Source of the DNA: an uncultured Bacteroidales bacterium
GTDB taxonomy: Bacteria > Bacteroidota > Bacteroidia > Bacteroidales > UBA932
DNA length: 64,000 bases
Direction: 5' to 3'
NCBI GenBank assembly: GCA_944326235.1
Contig: CALVDH010000004.1
Location: 58,309-122,308, forward strand
The translations under genes and the position numbers were made by a program. Positions 1 through 7,073 of the stretch are shown in pieces (the first letter of the stretch is position 1; each line of letters starts with the position of its first letter). The notes under the pieces were generated by a model. That model saw only the letters and a list, made by a program, of their open reading frames with translations. It did not search any database and was not told the DNA's origin.

Positions 1-564
1 TTCTCCAACGAGTCCGGCCTCGGCTCCGCCCCCATCGCCGCCGCAGCCGCCCAGACCCGCAACCCCGTCCGCCAGGCCCTCGTCTCCTCGACCGGCACCT
101 TCTGGGACACCGTCGTAGTCTGCGCCATGACAGGCCTCGTCCTGGTAAGCTGCGTGATAGCCCCCAACGGCATCGACTCCGCCAGCGAGACCCTGACCTC
201 CCAGGCCTTCGGCGTCATACCGGTAGTCGGCCCGATTATCCTGAGCGTAGGCATCGTGACCTTCGCATTCTCCACCATCCTCGGCTGGTCCTACTACGGC
301 GAGCGCTGCATCGAGTACCTCGGCGGACGCAAGGCCACCATCGTCTACCGGATACTGTTCATCATAGGCATCTTCGTCGGAGCCGTCGCCAACATCTCGA
401 TAGTGTGGAACCTGGCCGACATGATGAATGCCCTGATGGCCATCCCCAACCTCATCTCCCTGCTGCTGCTCTCCGGCGTCCTCGTCCGCGAGACCCGCTA
501 CTGGCTGTGGGAGAAACGCCTCGACGAATACTCCAAGGACGACATTCCCGTCATCGACAAGTAA
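1..564 (+). CDS. Sodium:alanine symporter family (AGCS) protein, C-terminal part
   Basis: This is the 3' end of a gene that starts before the window: frame 1 is open from base 1 to the TAA at 562-564, giving 187 residues. The first residues (FSNESGLGSAPIAAAAAQT) match the conserved GxGxAPxAxAAA stretch of the AGCS family, which imports alanine or glycine with Na+ across the inner membrane. Several hydrophobic segments follow (near residues 45-60, 75-95, 118-140 and 145-165), and the protein ends in a charged cytoplasmic tail. The window contains only about the last 40% of a usual 450-residue transporter, so substrate choice cannot be judged. Confidence 0.9.
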   Translation, partial: FSNESGLGSAPIAAAAAQTRNPVRQALVSSTGTFWDTVVVCAMTGLVLVSCVIAPNGIDSASETLTSQAFGVIPVVGPIILSVGIVTFAFSTILGWSYYGERCIEYLGGRKATIVYRILFIIGIFVGAVANISIVWNLADMMNALMAIPNLISLLLLSGVLVRETRYWLWEKRLDEYSKDDIPVIDK

Positions 565-591
565 CGGGGTATCTTTTCGCCTTTTATTCGC

Positions 592-599
592 TATATTTG
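592..599 (+). promoter_or_regulatory. -7 promoter element TATATTTG
   Basis: An exact match to the Bacteroidota -7 consensus TAnnTTTG lies 19 nt before the ATG of the HAD phosphatase gene and after the stop of the symporter gene. It suggests the phosphatase is transcribed separately. Confidence 0.65.
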
Positions 600-618
600 C
601 GGGCCATTAGAACGTTTT

Positions 619-1404
619 ATGATAAAAGCTCTGTTTTTCGACATAGACGGGACACTGGTCAGCTTCAGGACCCATTCGGTGCCGGCTTCCACGGTCAGGG
701 CACTGACCGCGGCGCATGAGTCCGGAGTGAGGATATTCATCTCCACCGGACGGCCCGCCCCGCTGATCAACAACCTCGACCCCATCCTGCACCTCATCGA
801 CGGCTACATCACCGTCAACGGCGCGATATGCACCGTCGGCGGGCAGACGATATCCCGCACCCCCATCGACCCGGAGGACGTGAGGACCATCCTCGGAGCC
901 GCCGACCGCTGGGGCGTTCCCTCCCTGATCGTGGGAGAGGACCGGGCCATAGTGCACAACCACCGCCCGATCGTGGACCAGGTCTTCGGAGGCATGCTGG
1001 CCATCAAGGGCATAGACACCCGCACCACCACTGAGGAAATGCTCTCCCGTCCCGTATATCAGCTCACCCCCTTCTTCGACGAGGCTCAGGAAGCCGCCGT
1101 CGTACCCATGCTGCGGCACGCCGAGTCTGCCCGCTGGTGCGAGTATTTTTCCGATGTCATCTCCTCCGAGGCCGACAAGGGCCGGGGCATGGAGATCATC
1201 GCCGCGCACGAGGGCATCAGTCTGGCGGAATGCATGGCATTCGGGGACGGAGGCAACGACATCCCTATCCTGCGCCGCGCGGGCACAGGAGTAGCCATGG
1301 GCAATGCAGGAGTGACCGTCAAGGCCGCTGCCGACTACATCACTGACAATATTGACGCCGGAGGAGTGGCCAACGCACTCAGGAATTTCGGCGTGATCCA
1401 ATAA
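619..1404 (+). CDS. Cof-type HAD-superfamily phosphatase
   Basis: A 261-residue soluble HAD hydrolase of the Cof/IIB type, the usual length for that family. Motif I, DIDGT, is at residues 8-12 and holds the nucleophile aspartate and the acid/base aspartate. A GDGGND motif near residues 209-214 is motif IV. The large alpha/beta cap between them places it in the C2B group that includes sugar-phosphate and FMN or pyridoxal-phosphate phosphatases. The substrate cannot be read from sequence. A consensus -7 element lies upstream, and thiD follows after 23 nt on the same strand, so the two may be cotranscribed. A role in phosphorylated cofactor metabolism is possible but is inference. Confidence 0.92.
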   Translation: MIKALFFDIDGTLVSFRTHSVPASTVRALTAAHESGVRIFISTGRPAPLINNLDPILHLIDGYITVNGAICTVGGQTISRTPIDPEDVRTILGAADRWGVPSLIVGEDRAIVHNHRPIVDQVFGGMLAIKGIDTRTTTEEMLSRPVYQLTPFFDEAQEAAVVPMLRHAESARWCEYFSDVISSEADKGRGMEIIAAHEGISLAECMAFGDGGNDIPILRRAGTGVAMGNAGVTVKAAADYITDNIDAGGVANALRNFGVIQ

Positions 1405-1427
1405 CTCTCAAGAACTCCTACAAGACA

Positions 1428-2273
1428 ATGGAACATAAAAAAGATTTCGCAAAGGTCTTCATGATCGCCGGCAGCGAGCCCCTCGGCTGCTGCGGCATCC
1501 AGGCAGACATCAAGGCCGTCTCCGCATGCGGCGGATTCGCGGCCGGAGCCACCACCCTCCTCGTGGACATGAACACCACCCAGGTCAAGGGCATCCGGAC
1601 CATGCCGGTGGACATCATCCTCAGCCAGAGCCGGGACTTCCTCGACGACGTGGGCGCCGACTGCATCAAGACAGGCATGCTCTACGAGAAGCAGATAGTG
1701 GAGGCCGTGGCCGGCCTGCTGCGCGAGTACCCGGAGGTGCCCAAGGTCATCGATCCCGTCATGGTGGATTCCGGCGGTACGGCACTCATCCTCCAGGAAG
1801 CCATAGACGCCTACCGCGAGCTGCTTTTCCCCCAGGCCGAAATCATCACCCCCAACATACACGAGGCCCGCGTCCTGGCCGGTGAGGACATCACCCTCGA
1901 CAACGTGGACCGGCTCATCCGGAAGATATCCGAAGCCGGCTGCTCGGTGATCATCAAATCCATACCTGACGGAGACAACCTCATCGACGTCCTCTACAAC
2001 CGCCGTACCGACAACATCCGCCGCTTCTCCAAGCGCCGCATCGACACCCGCAACGTCAACGGCACAGGCGACACCTTCGGTTCGGCCATAGCCACCTACA
2101 TCGCCAGAAAGTACGACCTGGAGGCAGCGGTCGAAAGAGCCGAGATATTCATCAACGAATCCATAGCCTACGGCTCCGGCTACCGCTTCGGTCCCGGCTA
2201 CGGTCCCGTGCATCCATTCTACCGTACGATAGACTTCTTCGAAAGGGAAGACCGCAGCTACTCCTTGAAGTAG
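1428..2273 (+). CDS. thiD: Hydroxymethylpyrimidine/phosphomethylpyrimidine kinase
   Basis: A 281-residue ribokinase-fold kinase. ThiD phosphorylates HMP and then HMP-phosphate to HMP-PP for thiamine synthesis. The N-terminal IAGSEPLGCCGIQADIK corresponds to the ThiD substrate loop (IAGSDxxGGAGIQAD), although the usual SGG has become PLG. The conserved IDPVMVDSGG is in the middle, and the anion hole/catalytic NGTGDTFGSAIA lies about 50 residues from the end. The altered substrate loop (PLGCC) leaves room for a pyridoxal/pyridoxamine kinase activity; PdxY/PdxK share this fold. The 3' end overlaps the convergent murF-alr gene by 16 bp. No other thi genes are in view. Confidence 0.85.
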   Translation: MEHKKDFAKVFMIAGSEPLGCCGIQADIKAVSACGGFAAGATTLLVDMNTTQVKGIRTMPVDIILSQSRDFLDDVGADCIKTGMLYEKQIVEAVAGLLREYPEVPKVIDPVMVDSGGTALILQEAIDAYRELLFPQAEIITPNIHEARVLAGEDITLDNVDRLIRKISEAGCSVIIKSIPDGDNLIDVLYNRRTDNIRRFSKRRIDTRNVNGTGDTFGSAIATYIARKYDLEAAVERAEIFINESIAYGSGYRFGPGYGPVHPFYRTIDFFEREDRSYSLK

Positions 2274-4654
2274 AGCCTCTTGACCCGGCGGGAGATACTC
2301 GTCAGCACCTCGTAGGGGATGGTTCCGAGCTTGTCGGAGAGCTCGGTCACGGGGATATTGTGCCCGAAGATCTCCACCTCGTCCCCTACCTGAGCGCCCG
2401 TGCCGGTGACATCCAGCATACAGGCGTCCATGCAGATATTGCCCAGGACAGGGACCCTCCTGCCCCGCACCATCATTTCCCCCACCCCGCAGCTCAGATG
2501 ACGGTCCAGTCCGTCCGCGTAGCCCACAGGGATGACCGCCACGTCCGAGGGCCGGCTGACCCGTCCCCTGCGTCCGTAGCCCACTGTCTGGTCCGGAGTA
2601 ATCCTGCGTATCGACGCTATGTGCGTCTTGAATGTGCTCACCGGCCTCAGCCCCGGGAGCGGACCTATGCCGTACAGCCCGATGCCCATGCGCACCATAT
2701 CGAAGGCATACTGGGGGAAGCGCTCTATACCGGCGCTGTTGAGAATATGCCGCAGTATCTTATAGGGAAAATGCGGCTGCACCATCCCCGTCATCTCCCT
2801 GAACAGGCGGATCTGCCCGAGGGTAAACTCATCCTCCGCCGGGTCGTCCGCAGCCGCCAGATGGGAGAACATGCTCCGCAGCATCACCGTCCGCCGTCCT
2901 TCCATGAATTCCAGCAATTCCGGTATGTCCTTCTTATCCAGACCAGAACGGTTCATCCCCGTATTTAGCTTCAGATGCACCGGATAGTTCTCCACTCCTC
3001 CCCGGGCCAGCACAGCCTCGAAGTCCCTCAGCAGCGCCAGGGAGTATATCTCCGGCTCCAGGGAAAACTCTATCATCTGGTCAAATGCCTCCGGCTCGGG
3101 GTTCATCACCGCTATCGGCACCGTAATCCCCCTCGAGCGCAGCTCCACACCTTCGTCCGCGTAGGCCACCATCAGGTAGTCGGCGCCGCTGTACTGGAGC
3201 TGGGCCGCTATCTCCCCGGCGCCGCTGCCGTAGGAGAAGGCCTTCACCATGACGGCCAGCCGGGTTCCGCGCGGCACGCGGTTGCGCAGGATGTTGAAGT
3301 TGCCGGCCAGCGCATCCAGGTCCACCTCCAGGACTGTAGTATGTGACTGCCGGGCCAGGAAGCCGCCGATGTACTCGAAGCGGAACTGCCGGGCGCCCTT
3401 GATAAGAATGCCCATATCGCGGTAATCCTCCCTCTTCTCGCCGGCCAGGAAAGCCTCGGTCGTCTCATAGAAACGGGTCTGGGGCACATCGAAAAATGCC
3501 CTGCAGCGGGACAGGCAGGGACCGATGCCCACAAAACGGGTGACCCCGGCCTTCCGGAGCTGCGCCGCCACCTCCCGGTATATAGAGCCGTCCCCTCCCT
3601 CCACGTCCACGAAGTCGGAGAGGATGACCACCTTGGGACGGGCATTGTCCTGCACCGCCAGGGCTCCGAGGGCCAGGGCGAAAGAGGCAGGATCGGAGTT
3701 ATAATAATCCTTGATGAGAGTACAGCCGTTGATGCCCTCGCGTATCTCCATGCGCATGGCCACCGGCTGGAGGTCCGCCACCCTCGGAGCCAGCTGCCCG
3801 AGAGTGTAGCCGTGGCAGAGCATGAATGTCACTGCCGTCATGCAGTCCTCGAACGACGCCTCGTCGGCGAAGGGCAGGTGAAGAATGCCGCGCTCCGGAG
3901 CATTGTTCCCGCCACGGCGGTACTCCACATCCACCTCCCGGCCGGAGACGGAGACACTGCTGCCCAGGACCCTTACGTCCGCTTCGGGGGATTCTCCCCA
4001 GAGGCAGAGGGAGGTCTGCGGGCCGCATTGTTCCCGGATTATCCTCGCTGGCATGCCCTCCCGGCAGATTACCGTCCGGCAGCCGGCGAAGAGCAGGGCC
4101 TTTTCCCGCATTTTCGCCTCGGGTGAAGGAAAATTCTCGCCGTGTGCATCCCCCAGATGAGTGAATACTCCGATGTCAGGACGTATAATCCGGTGCAGGC
4201 GGGCCATCTCCCCGGGTCTGGACATGCCGGCCTCTATCAGGGCGATACGGCAGTCAGGGGTGATCTCCAGGATGGACAGGGGAACGCCGACCTGCGAGTT
4301 GTAGCTTCTCGGGCTCCGGCACAGAGGCAGGTCCTCGCCCAGAAGCTGGGCTATCCACTCCTTGACCACCGTCTTGCCGTTGCTGCCGGTGATGGCCGTA
4401 ACCTCTGCCCGGCACTGCTGCCGGTACAGGGCCGCATCCTCCTGCAGAGCCTCCAGGGTATCGTCCACATACCTTATGGCTGCTCCGTCCAGGGTATCGA
4501 AAACTGCTCTGTGCTCGCTAAGTACGAAATGTCTCACTCCGCGGCTGTACAGCCGTTCCACATAATCATGCCCGTCATTGTTCTGCCCCTTCAGGGCGTA
4601 GAAGACAGTCTCCTCGGGACGGGTCACCGCACGGCTGTCGATGGATACTATCAT
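2258..4654 (-). CDS. murF-alr: Bifunctional UDP-MurNAc-tripeptide:D-Ala-D-Ala ligase / alanine racemase
   Basis: A 798-residue fusion typical of Bacteroidota. The first ~430 residues are MurF, which adds D-Ala-D-Ala to the UDP-MurNAc tripeptide: SIDSR near the N-terminus binds the uridine part and ITGSNGKT (about 88-95) is the ATP loop. The rest is PLP-dependent alanine racemase, with the PLP lysine in MVKAFSYGSG and a GYADGLDR segment near the active site. The fusion links D-Ala supply to its use in the cytoplasm. The N-terminus is short: the frame begins almost directly at the DSR motif, so about 25 residues usual in MurF are missing. A TAAATTTG promoter element 20 nt upstream supports this start. 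It converges on thiD. Confidence 0.95.
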   Translation of the reverse strand: MIVSIDSRAVTRPEETVFYALKGQNNDGHDYVERLYSRGVRHFVLSEHRAVFDTLDGAAIRYVDDTLEALQEDAALYRQQCRAEVTAITGSNGKTVVKEWIAQLLGEDLPLCRSPRSYNSQVGVPLSILEITPDCRIALIEAGMSRPGEMARLHRIIRPDIGVFTHLGDAHGENFPSPEAKMREKALLFAGCRTVICREGMPARIIREQCGPQTSLCLWGESPEADVRVLGSSVSVSGREVDVEYRRGGNNAPERGILHLPFADEASFEDCMTAVTFMLCHGYTLGQLAPRVADLQPVAMRMEIREGINGCTLIKDYYNSDPASFALALGALAVQDNARPKVVILSDFVDVEGGDGSIYREVAAQLRKAGVTRFVGIGPCLSRCRAFFDVPQTRFYETTEAFLAGEKREDYRDMGILIKGARQFRFEYIGGFLARQSHTTVLEVDLDALAGNFNILRNRVPRGTRLAVMVKAFSYGSGAGEIAAQLQYSGADYLMVAYADEGVELRSRGITVPIAVMNPEPEAFDQMIEFSLEPEIYSLALLRDFEAVLARGGVENYPVHLKLNTGMNRSGLDKKDIPELLEFMEGRRTVMLRSMFSHLAAADDPAEDEFTLGQIRLFREMTGMVQPHFPYKILRHILNSAGIERFPQYAFDMVRMGIGLYGIGPLPGLRPVSTFKTHIASIRRITPDQTVGYGRRGRVSRPSDVAVIPVGYADGLDRHLSCGVGEMMVRGRRVPVLGNICMDACMLDVTGTGAQVGDEVEIFGHNIPVTELSDKLGTIPYEVLTSISRRVKRLYFKE

Positions 4655-4673
4655 GATGTAGCTTTTTGCAGCG

Positions 4674-4681
4674 CAAATTTA
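4674..4681 (-). promoter_or_regulatory. -7 promoter element TAAATTTG for murF-alr
   Basis: Read on the minus strand, this matches TAnnTTTG. It lies 20 nt before the murF-alr ATG and is back to back with the promoter of the divergent amidotransferase gene. Confidence 0.6.
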
Positions 4682-4703
4682 ACGTTTTTCCCGACTTTAT
4701 CAT

Positions 4704-4711
4704 TATCTTTG
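4704..4711 (+). promoter_or_regulatory. -7 promoter element TATCTTTG
   Basis: A consensus -7 match 35 nt before the ATG of the lipoprotein amidotransferase at 4746. It forms a divergent promoter pair with that of murF-alr. Confidence 0.6.
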
Positions 4712-4745
4712 TAAGATTGAAAAGTTACCGATAACTGATCGAAAA

Positions 4746-5549
4746 ATGAAAACCGTCATCCTTACAGCCATCGCACTGTCCGCAGTCCTGACCTGCTCCT
4801 GCACCTCCTCCCCGGAACAATCCGCTGACAACAATACCGTCATCGGCATCTCCTGCGCCGTGACCGACAATAACTCCCGAATCGGCCGCAAATACAGCGA
4901 GGCCGTCATCAAGGCCGGAGGCACGCCGTTCCTGCTCCCCGTCACCGAGGACACCGCCGCCCTCTCCCGCATGCTGGACTGCATCGACGCCCTCATCCTG
5001 ACCGGAGGCGAGGACCTCAATCCGGCCATCTACGGGGAAGCCCCTCACCCCGAGCTGGGCACCGTCGATACCCTTCGCGACGGCTATGACCTGTATCTGG
5101 TCCGGACAGCGGCATCGCGCGGAATCCCCGTCCTGGGCATCTGCCGCGGAGAGCAGCTGATCAACATAGCCTTCGGAGGCACCCTCTACCAGGACATTCC
5201 CACCCAGAAACCGTCTGAGATCGACCACTACCAGTCATTCACCAACCTCAGGCCCATTCACTCCATCCACCCTGTAGAAGGCACGTGGCTCGCTGACATA
5301 GCCGGCACCGGAGCATATATGGTCAACTCCACCCACCACCAGTCCGCCAAGGACATAGCCCCGGGCTTCAGAGCGGCCGCCTGGTCCCCCGCCGACTCCA
5401 TCGTGGAGGCCATCGAGTGCATCGACGGCCGTCCGATATGGGGAGTGCAGTTCCATCCCGAAGGCCTGACCGCCGGCGGCGACACCACAGCCCTCAACAT
5501 ATTCAGATTCATCGTCTCCAAGGGCCGCGAACACCGCTCCGGAAGGTAA
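4746..5549 (+). CDS. Class I glutamine amidotransferase (peptidase C26) lipoprotein
   Basis: A 267-residue protein beginning with a lipoprotein signal peptide (MKTVILTAIALSAVLTCSC; lipobox LTCSC or TCSC, then a Ser/Thr-rich linker). The mature part is a PuuD/C26-type class I amidotransferase fold: TGGEDLNPAIYGE in the first half, the nucleophile cysteine in LGICRGEQLINIAFGG, and the catalytic His/Glu in WGVQFHPEG near the C-terminus. Relatives hydrolyse gamma-glutamyl bonds such as gamma-glutamyl-GABA. A lipid-anchored export form suggests it acts on gamma-glutamyl or peptidoglycan-derived peptides outside the inner membrane, which is inference. It is divergent from murF-alr and monocistronic in appearance. 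Confidence 0.9.
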   Translation: MKTVILTAIALSAVLTCSCTSSPEQSADNNTVIGISCAVTDNNSRIGRKYSEAVIKAGGTPFLLPVTEDTAALSRMLDCIDALILTGGEDLNPAIYGEAPHPELGTVDTLRDGYDLYLVRTAASRGIPVLGICRGEQLINIAFGGTLYQDIPTQKPSEIDHYQSFTNLRPIHSIHPVEGTWLADIAGTGAYMVNSTHHQSAKDIAPGFRAAAWSPADSIVEAIECIDGRPIWGVQFHPEGLTAGGDTTALNIFRFIVSKGREHRSGR

Positions 5550-5629
5550 GCGTTCAGGCCCGGCCTTACCGGCTGCACAGATTTTTTGCAGAAAATTTTG
5601 TAAATTCCGAAATAACCCTTACTTTTGCG

Positions 5630-5637
5630 CTCCCAAA
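5630..5637 (+). promoter_or_regulatory. -7 promoter element TACTTTTG for tRNA-Phe
   Basis: A consensus -7 match 25 nt before the first base of tRNA-Phe. No clear -33 TTTG is at the usual distance. Confidence 0.55.
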
Positions 5638-5662
5638 CCAAACAAAGGTTACGGACAGACAT

Positions 5663-5735
5663 GGTGCCATAGCTCAGTTGGTAGAGCAAAGGACTGAAAA
5701 TCCTTGTGTCCCTGGTTCGATTCCCGGTGGCACCA
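5663..5735 (+). tRNA. tRNA-Phe (anticodon GAA), intact copy
   Basis: A 73-nt cloverleaf. The acceptor stem GGTGCCA/TGGCACC pairs fully, the D arm is GCTC-loop-GAGC, the anticodon arm is AAGGA/CTGAAAA/TCCTT with GAA, and the T loop TTCGATT is standard. The discriminator base is A and no CCA is encoded. The T stem, CCTGG/CCCGG, has one U-C mismatch in its middle pair (5713 and 5725). A second, 3'-only copy lies 947 bp downstream and would have a perfect T stem. The gene is the likely attachment site of the accessory DNA to its right. Confidence 0.95.
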
Positions 5736-5782
5736 CTTGAAAATGAAGCAGTTGGATTTAATCTGACTGCTTTTTCTTTTAT
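5679..5782 (+). repeat. Left copy of tRNA-Phe 3' direct repeat (att-like)
   Basis: From within the D arm of tRNA-Phe through its terminator, this ~104-bp stretch recurs at 6626-6728. The copies differ at two tRNA positions (63 and 66), at one base before the terminator and in the terminator loop. Such a duplication is the usual footprint of site-specific integration into a tRNA 3' end. Confidence 0.85.
5746..5780 (+). terminator. Terminator after tRNA-Phe
   Basis: AGCAGT and ACTGCT form a stem around a 12-13 nt loop and are followed by TTTTCTTTT. The same structure, with a changed loop, follows the partial tRNA copy at 6692-6726. Confidence 0.75.
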
Positions 5783-5815
5783 CCCACTCTATGTTGGGAT
5801 ATTTTGTTAACTTTG
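5781..5815 (+). promoter_or_regulatory. Promoter and operator-like inverted repeat of the MNT/HEPN pair
   Basis: A TAACTTTG -7 element (5808-5815) lies 19 nt before the MNT start codon. Just upstream, ATCCCA (5781-5786) and TGGGAT (5795-5800) form a perfect 6-bp inverted repeat with an 8-nt spacer. Its place beside the promoter suits an autoregulatory operator of a toxin-antitoxin unit, which is inference. Confidence 0.5.
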
Positions 5816-5834
5816 CAGTATAGAAGCCGACATT

Positions 5835-6125
5835 ATGCAGACAGAAGAGATTTTGGAAAAACTGAGGGAATACAAGGCTGAAAGAGGAGACGCCTATGGC
5901 ATAGAGACTCTTGGGCTTTTCGGCAGCTGCGCTAGAGGTGAGCAGTTGCCTGACAGTGATATTGATGTCTGCGTAAAGATGAAAACCCCGTCATTTTTCA
6001 ACAGAATGTCAATACAAGAAGAACTGGAGTCTATTTTCAGGTGCAAGGTAGATGTCATATCACTAGGAGCTGTAATGAGACCATTGTTCAAAAAAAACTT
6101 AGAGAGAGATGCGGTATATGTCTAA
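5835..6125 (+). CDS. mntA: MNT-domain minimal nucleotidyltransferase (MntA-type antitoxin)
   Basis: A 96-residue DNA polymerase beta-fold nucleotidyltransferase. The signature GSCARGEQLPDSDIDV (about residues 30-45) has the GSxxRG helix and the DID metal ligands, and a later CKVDVISLG supplies the third acidic position. Characterised MntA proteins neutralise the partner HEPN RNase by transferring AMP to a tyrosine near its active site. The gene overlaps the HEPN gene and precedes it. It sits between the intact tRNA-Phe and its partial copy, so it is probably acquired. GC content is clearly lower than in the core genes. Confidence 0.88.
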   Translation: MQTEEILEKLREYKAERGDAYGIETLGLFGSCARGEQLPDSDIDVCVKMKTPSFFNRMSIQEELESIFRCKVDVISLGAVMRPLFKKNLERDAVYV

Positions 6126-6525
6126 AGAGATTCTTGCTGACCAGCTGGCTTTTATCAAAGAACAGGCGGAGTTTATACAAGATACAACTTCAGAAATAAC
6201 TGGCGTCAATGACTTTTTGAGTTCACAGTCAGGCATGGTGCTGTACAACTCCACATGTATGTGCCTGCAGACCATAGGAGAAACAGTCAAAAAGATTGAC
6301 GAATCAACAAAAGGAAATTTCTTCAGTACATATTACCCGGAGATTCCTTGGAAAAGTGTTATCGGATTAAGGAACGTCATTTCACATGAATATCAGGACA
6401 CGGACCACGGAGAGATATTTAATATCATCAAGCTGGATATTCCGAAGCTCACACTTGTTGTAGGTACAATAATAAATGATGTAACCAGTGGCAGATACGA
6501 TGATTTTTTGAATAAGAAAGAATGA
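6118..6525 (+). CDS. hepT: HEPN-domain (DUF86/HepT-like) toxin
   Basis: A ~135-residue all-helical HEPN protein. It carries RNVISHEY (about residues 85-92), which fits the Rx4HxY motif of HepT toxins: R and H form the RNase site and the tyrosine is the AMPylation target of MntA. An ATG at 6109, three codons upstream, is equally in frame; 6118 was preferred because the resulting N-terminus (MSKEILADQLAF) matches family starts and leaves a purine-rich AGAGAGAG ahead. It overlaps mntA by 8-17 bp, implying translational coupling. The pair acts as a toxin-antitoxin module, in some hosts with antiphage effect. Confidence 0.87.
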   Translation: MSKEILADQLAFIKEQAEFIQDTTSEITGVNDFLSSQSGMVLYNSTCMCLQTIGETVKKIDESTKGNFFSTYYPEIPWKSVIGLRNVISHEYQDTDHGEIFNIIKLDIPKLTLVVGTIINDVTSGRYDDFLNKKE

Positions 6526-6625
6526 AATAATGTTTAACCCAGAAAGCACCGCAGTGTTTTCCAAAAAGTTTTAACCGCAGACTGAAAGAGACTGTTAATG
6601 CAGTGATTCTCAGTGAAATCAAGAG

Positions 6626-6728
6626 TGGTAGAGCAAAGGACTGAAAATCCTTGTGTCCCTGGTTCGATTCCAGGCGGCACCACTTGAAAATAAAGCAGTT
6701 GGAGTTTTCTGACTGCTTTTTCTTTTAT
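6626..6728 (+). repeat. Partial tRNA-Phe (3' fragment) with terminator, right repeat
   Basis: This stretch begins at TGGTAGAGC of the D arm and runs through anticodon arm, T arm and acceptor 3' strand to a terminator (AGCAGT/ACTGCT plus T tract). The 5' acceptor strand and D-stem start are missing, so it cannot be a functional tRNA. Its T stem CCTGG/CCAGG is perfect, but its CGGCACC would not pair fully with GGTGCCA. It marks the right edge of a ~950-bp insert. The sequence between 6526 and 6625 holds no gene I can recognise. Confidence 0.85.
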
Positions 6729-6800
6729 ATCTGGACACATCTTTTTACAGGTGCTCACGAAATTATCGCTAAGTCTTTATTCTTTTTCGCCTTAAATCAT

Positions 6801-6808
6801 TATATTTG
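6801..6808 (+). promoter_or_regulatory. -7 promoter element TATATTTG for the XRE/AlbA_2 pair
   Basis: A perfect -7 match 47 nt before the XRE start codon at 6856. Confidence 0.6.
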
Positions 6809-6855
6809 CAAATATCATCAATTTATTAATGTGCTTTTGCAATACCTGGAAAAAT

Positions 6856-7071
6856 ATGGACACAGAAAAGATAAACCGATTAAAAATAGTATTAGTGGAA
6901 CAAGGTAAGACAGGAAAATGGCTGGCCGGACAGTTAGGAAAGAATGAAGCTACCGTTTCCCGATGGTGCTCCAATGCAAGCCAGCCCTCATTGGAAATGC
7001 TGATGAAGATAGCCGCCATATTGAATGTGGATGCGAGAAGATTGATCAACAATGGAAAAACGGAAAATTAG
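6856..7071 (+). CDS. Small XRE/Cro-type helix-turn-helix regulator
   Basis: A 71-residue protein that is almost only an HTH_3 domain: WLAGQLGKNEATVSRWCSN is the helix-turn-helix, and PSLEMLMKIAAILNVDARRL is the standard end of the domain. I used the ATG at 6856 because upstream residues (MCFCNTWKN) do not resemble the family. The next gene starts 3 nt after its stop, so the two form an operon. Likely role: repressor of the pair. Lower GC than the core suggests acquisition with the tRNA-Phe region. Confidence 0.85.
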   Translation: MDTEKINRLKIVLVEQGKTGKWLAGQLGKNEATVSRWCSNASQPSLEMLMKIAAILNVDARRLINNGKTEN

Positions 7072-7073
7072 AT

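Noticed and set aside
6534..6758. Minus-strand 74-residue frame with the peptide VPPGIEPGTQGF
   Set aside because: This peptide is the well-known artefact of reading the antisense of a tRNA 3' end. It coincides with the partial tRNA-Phe copy.
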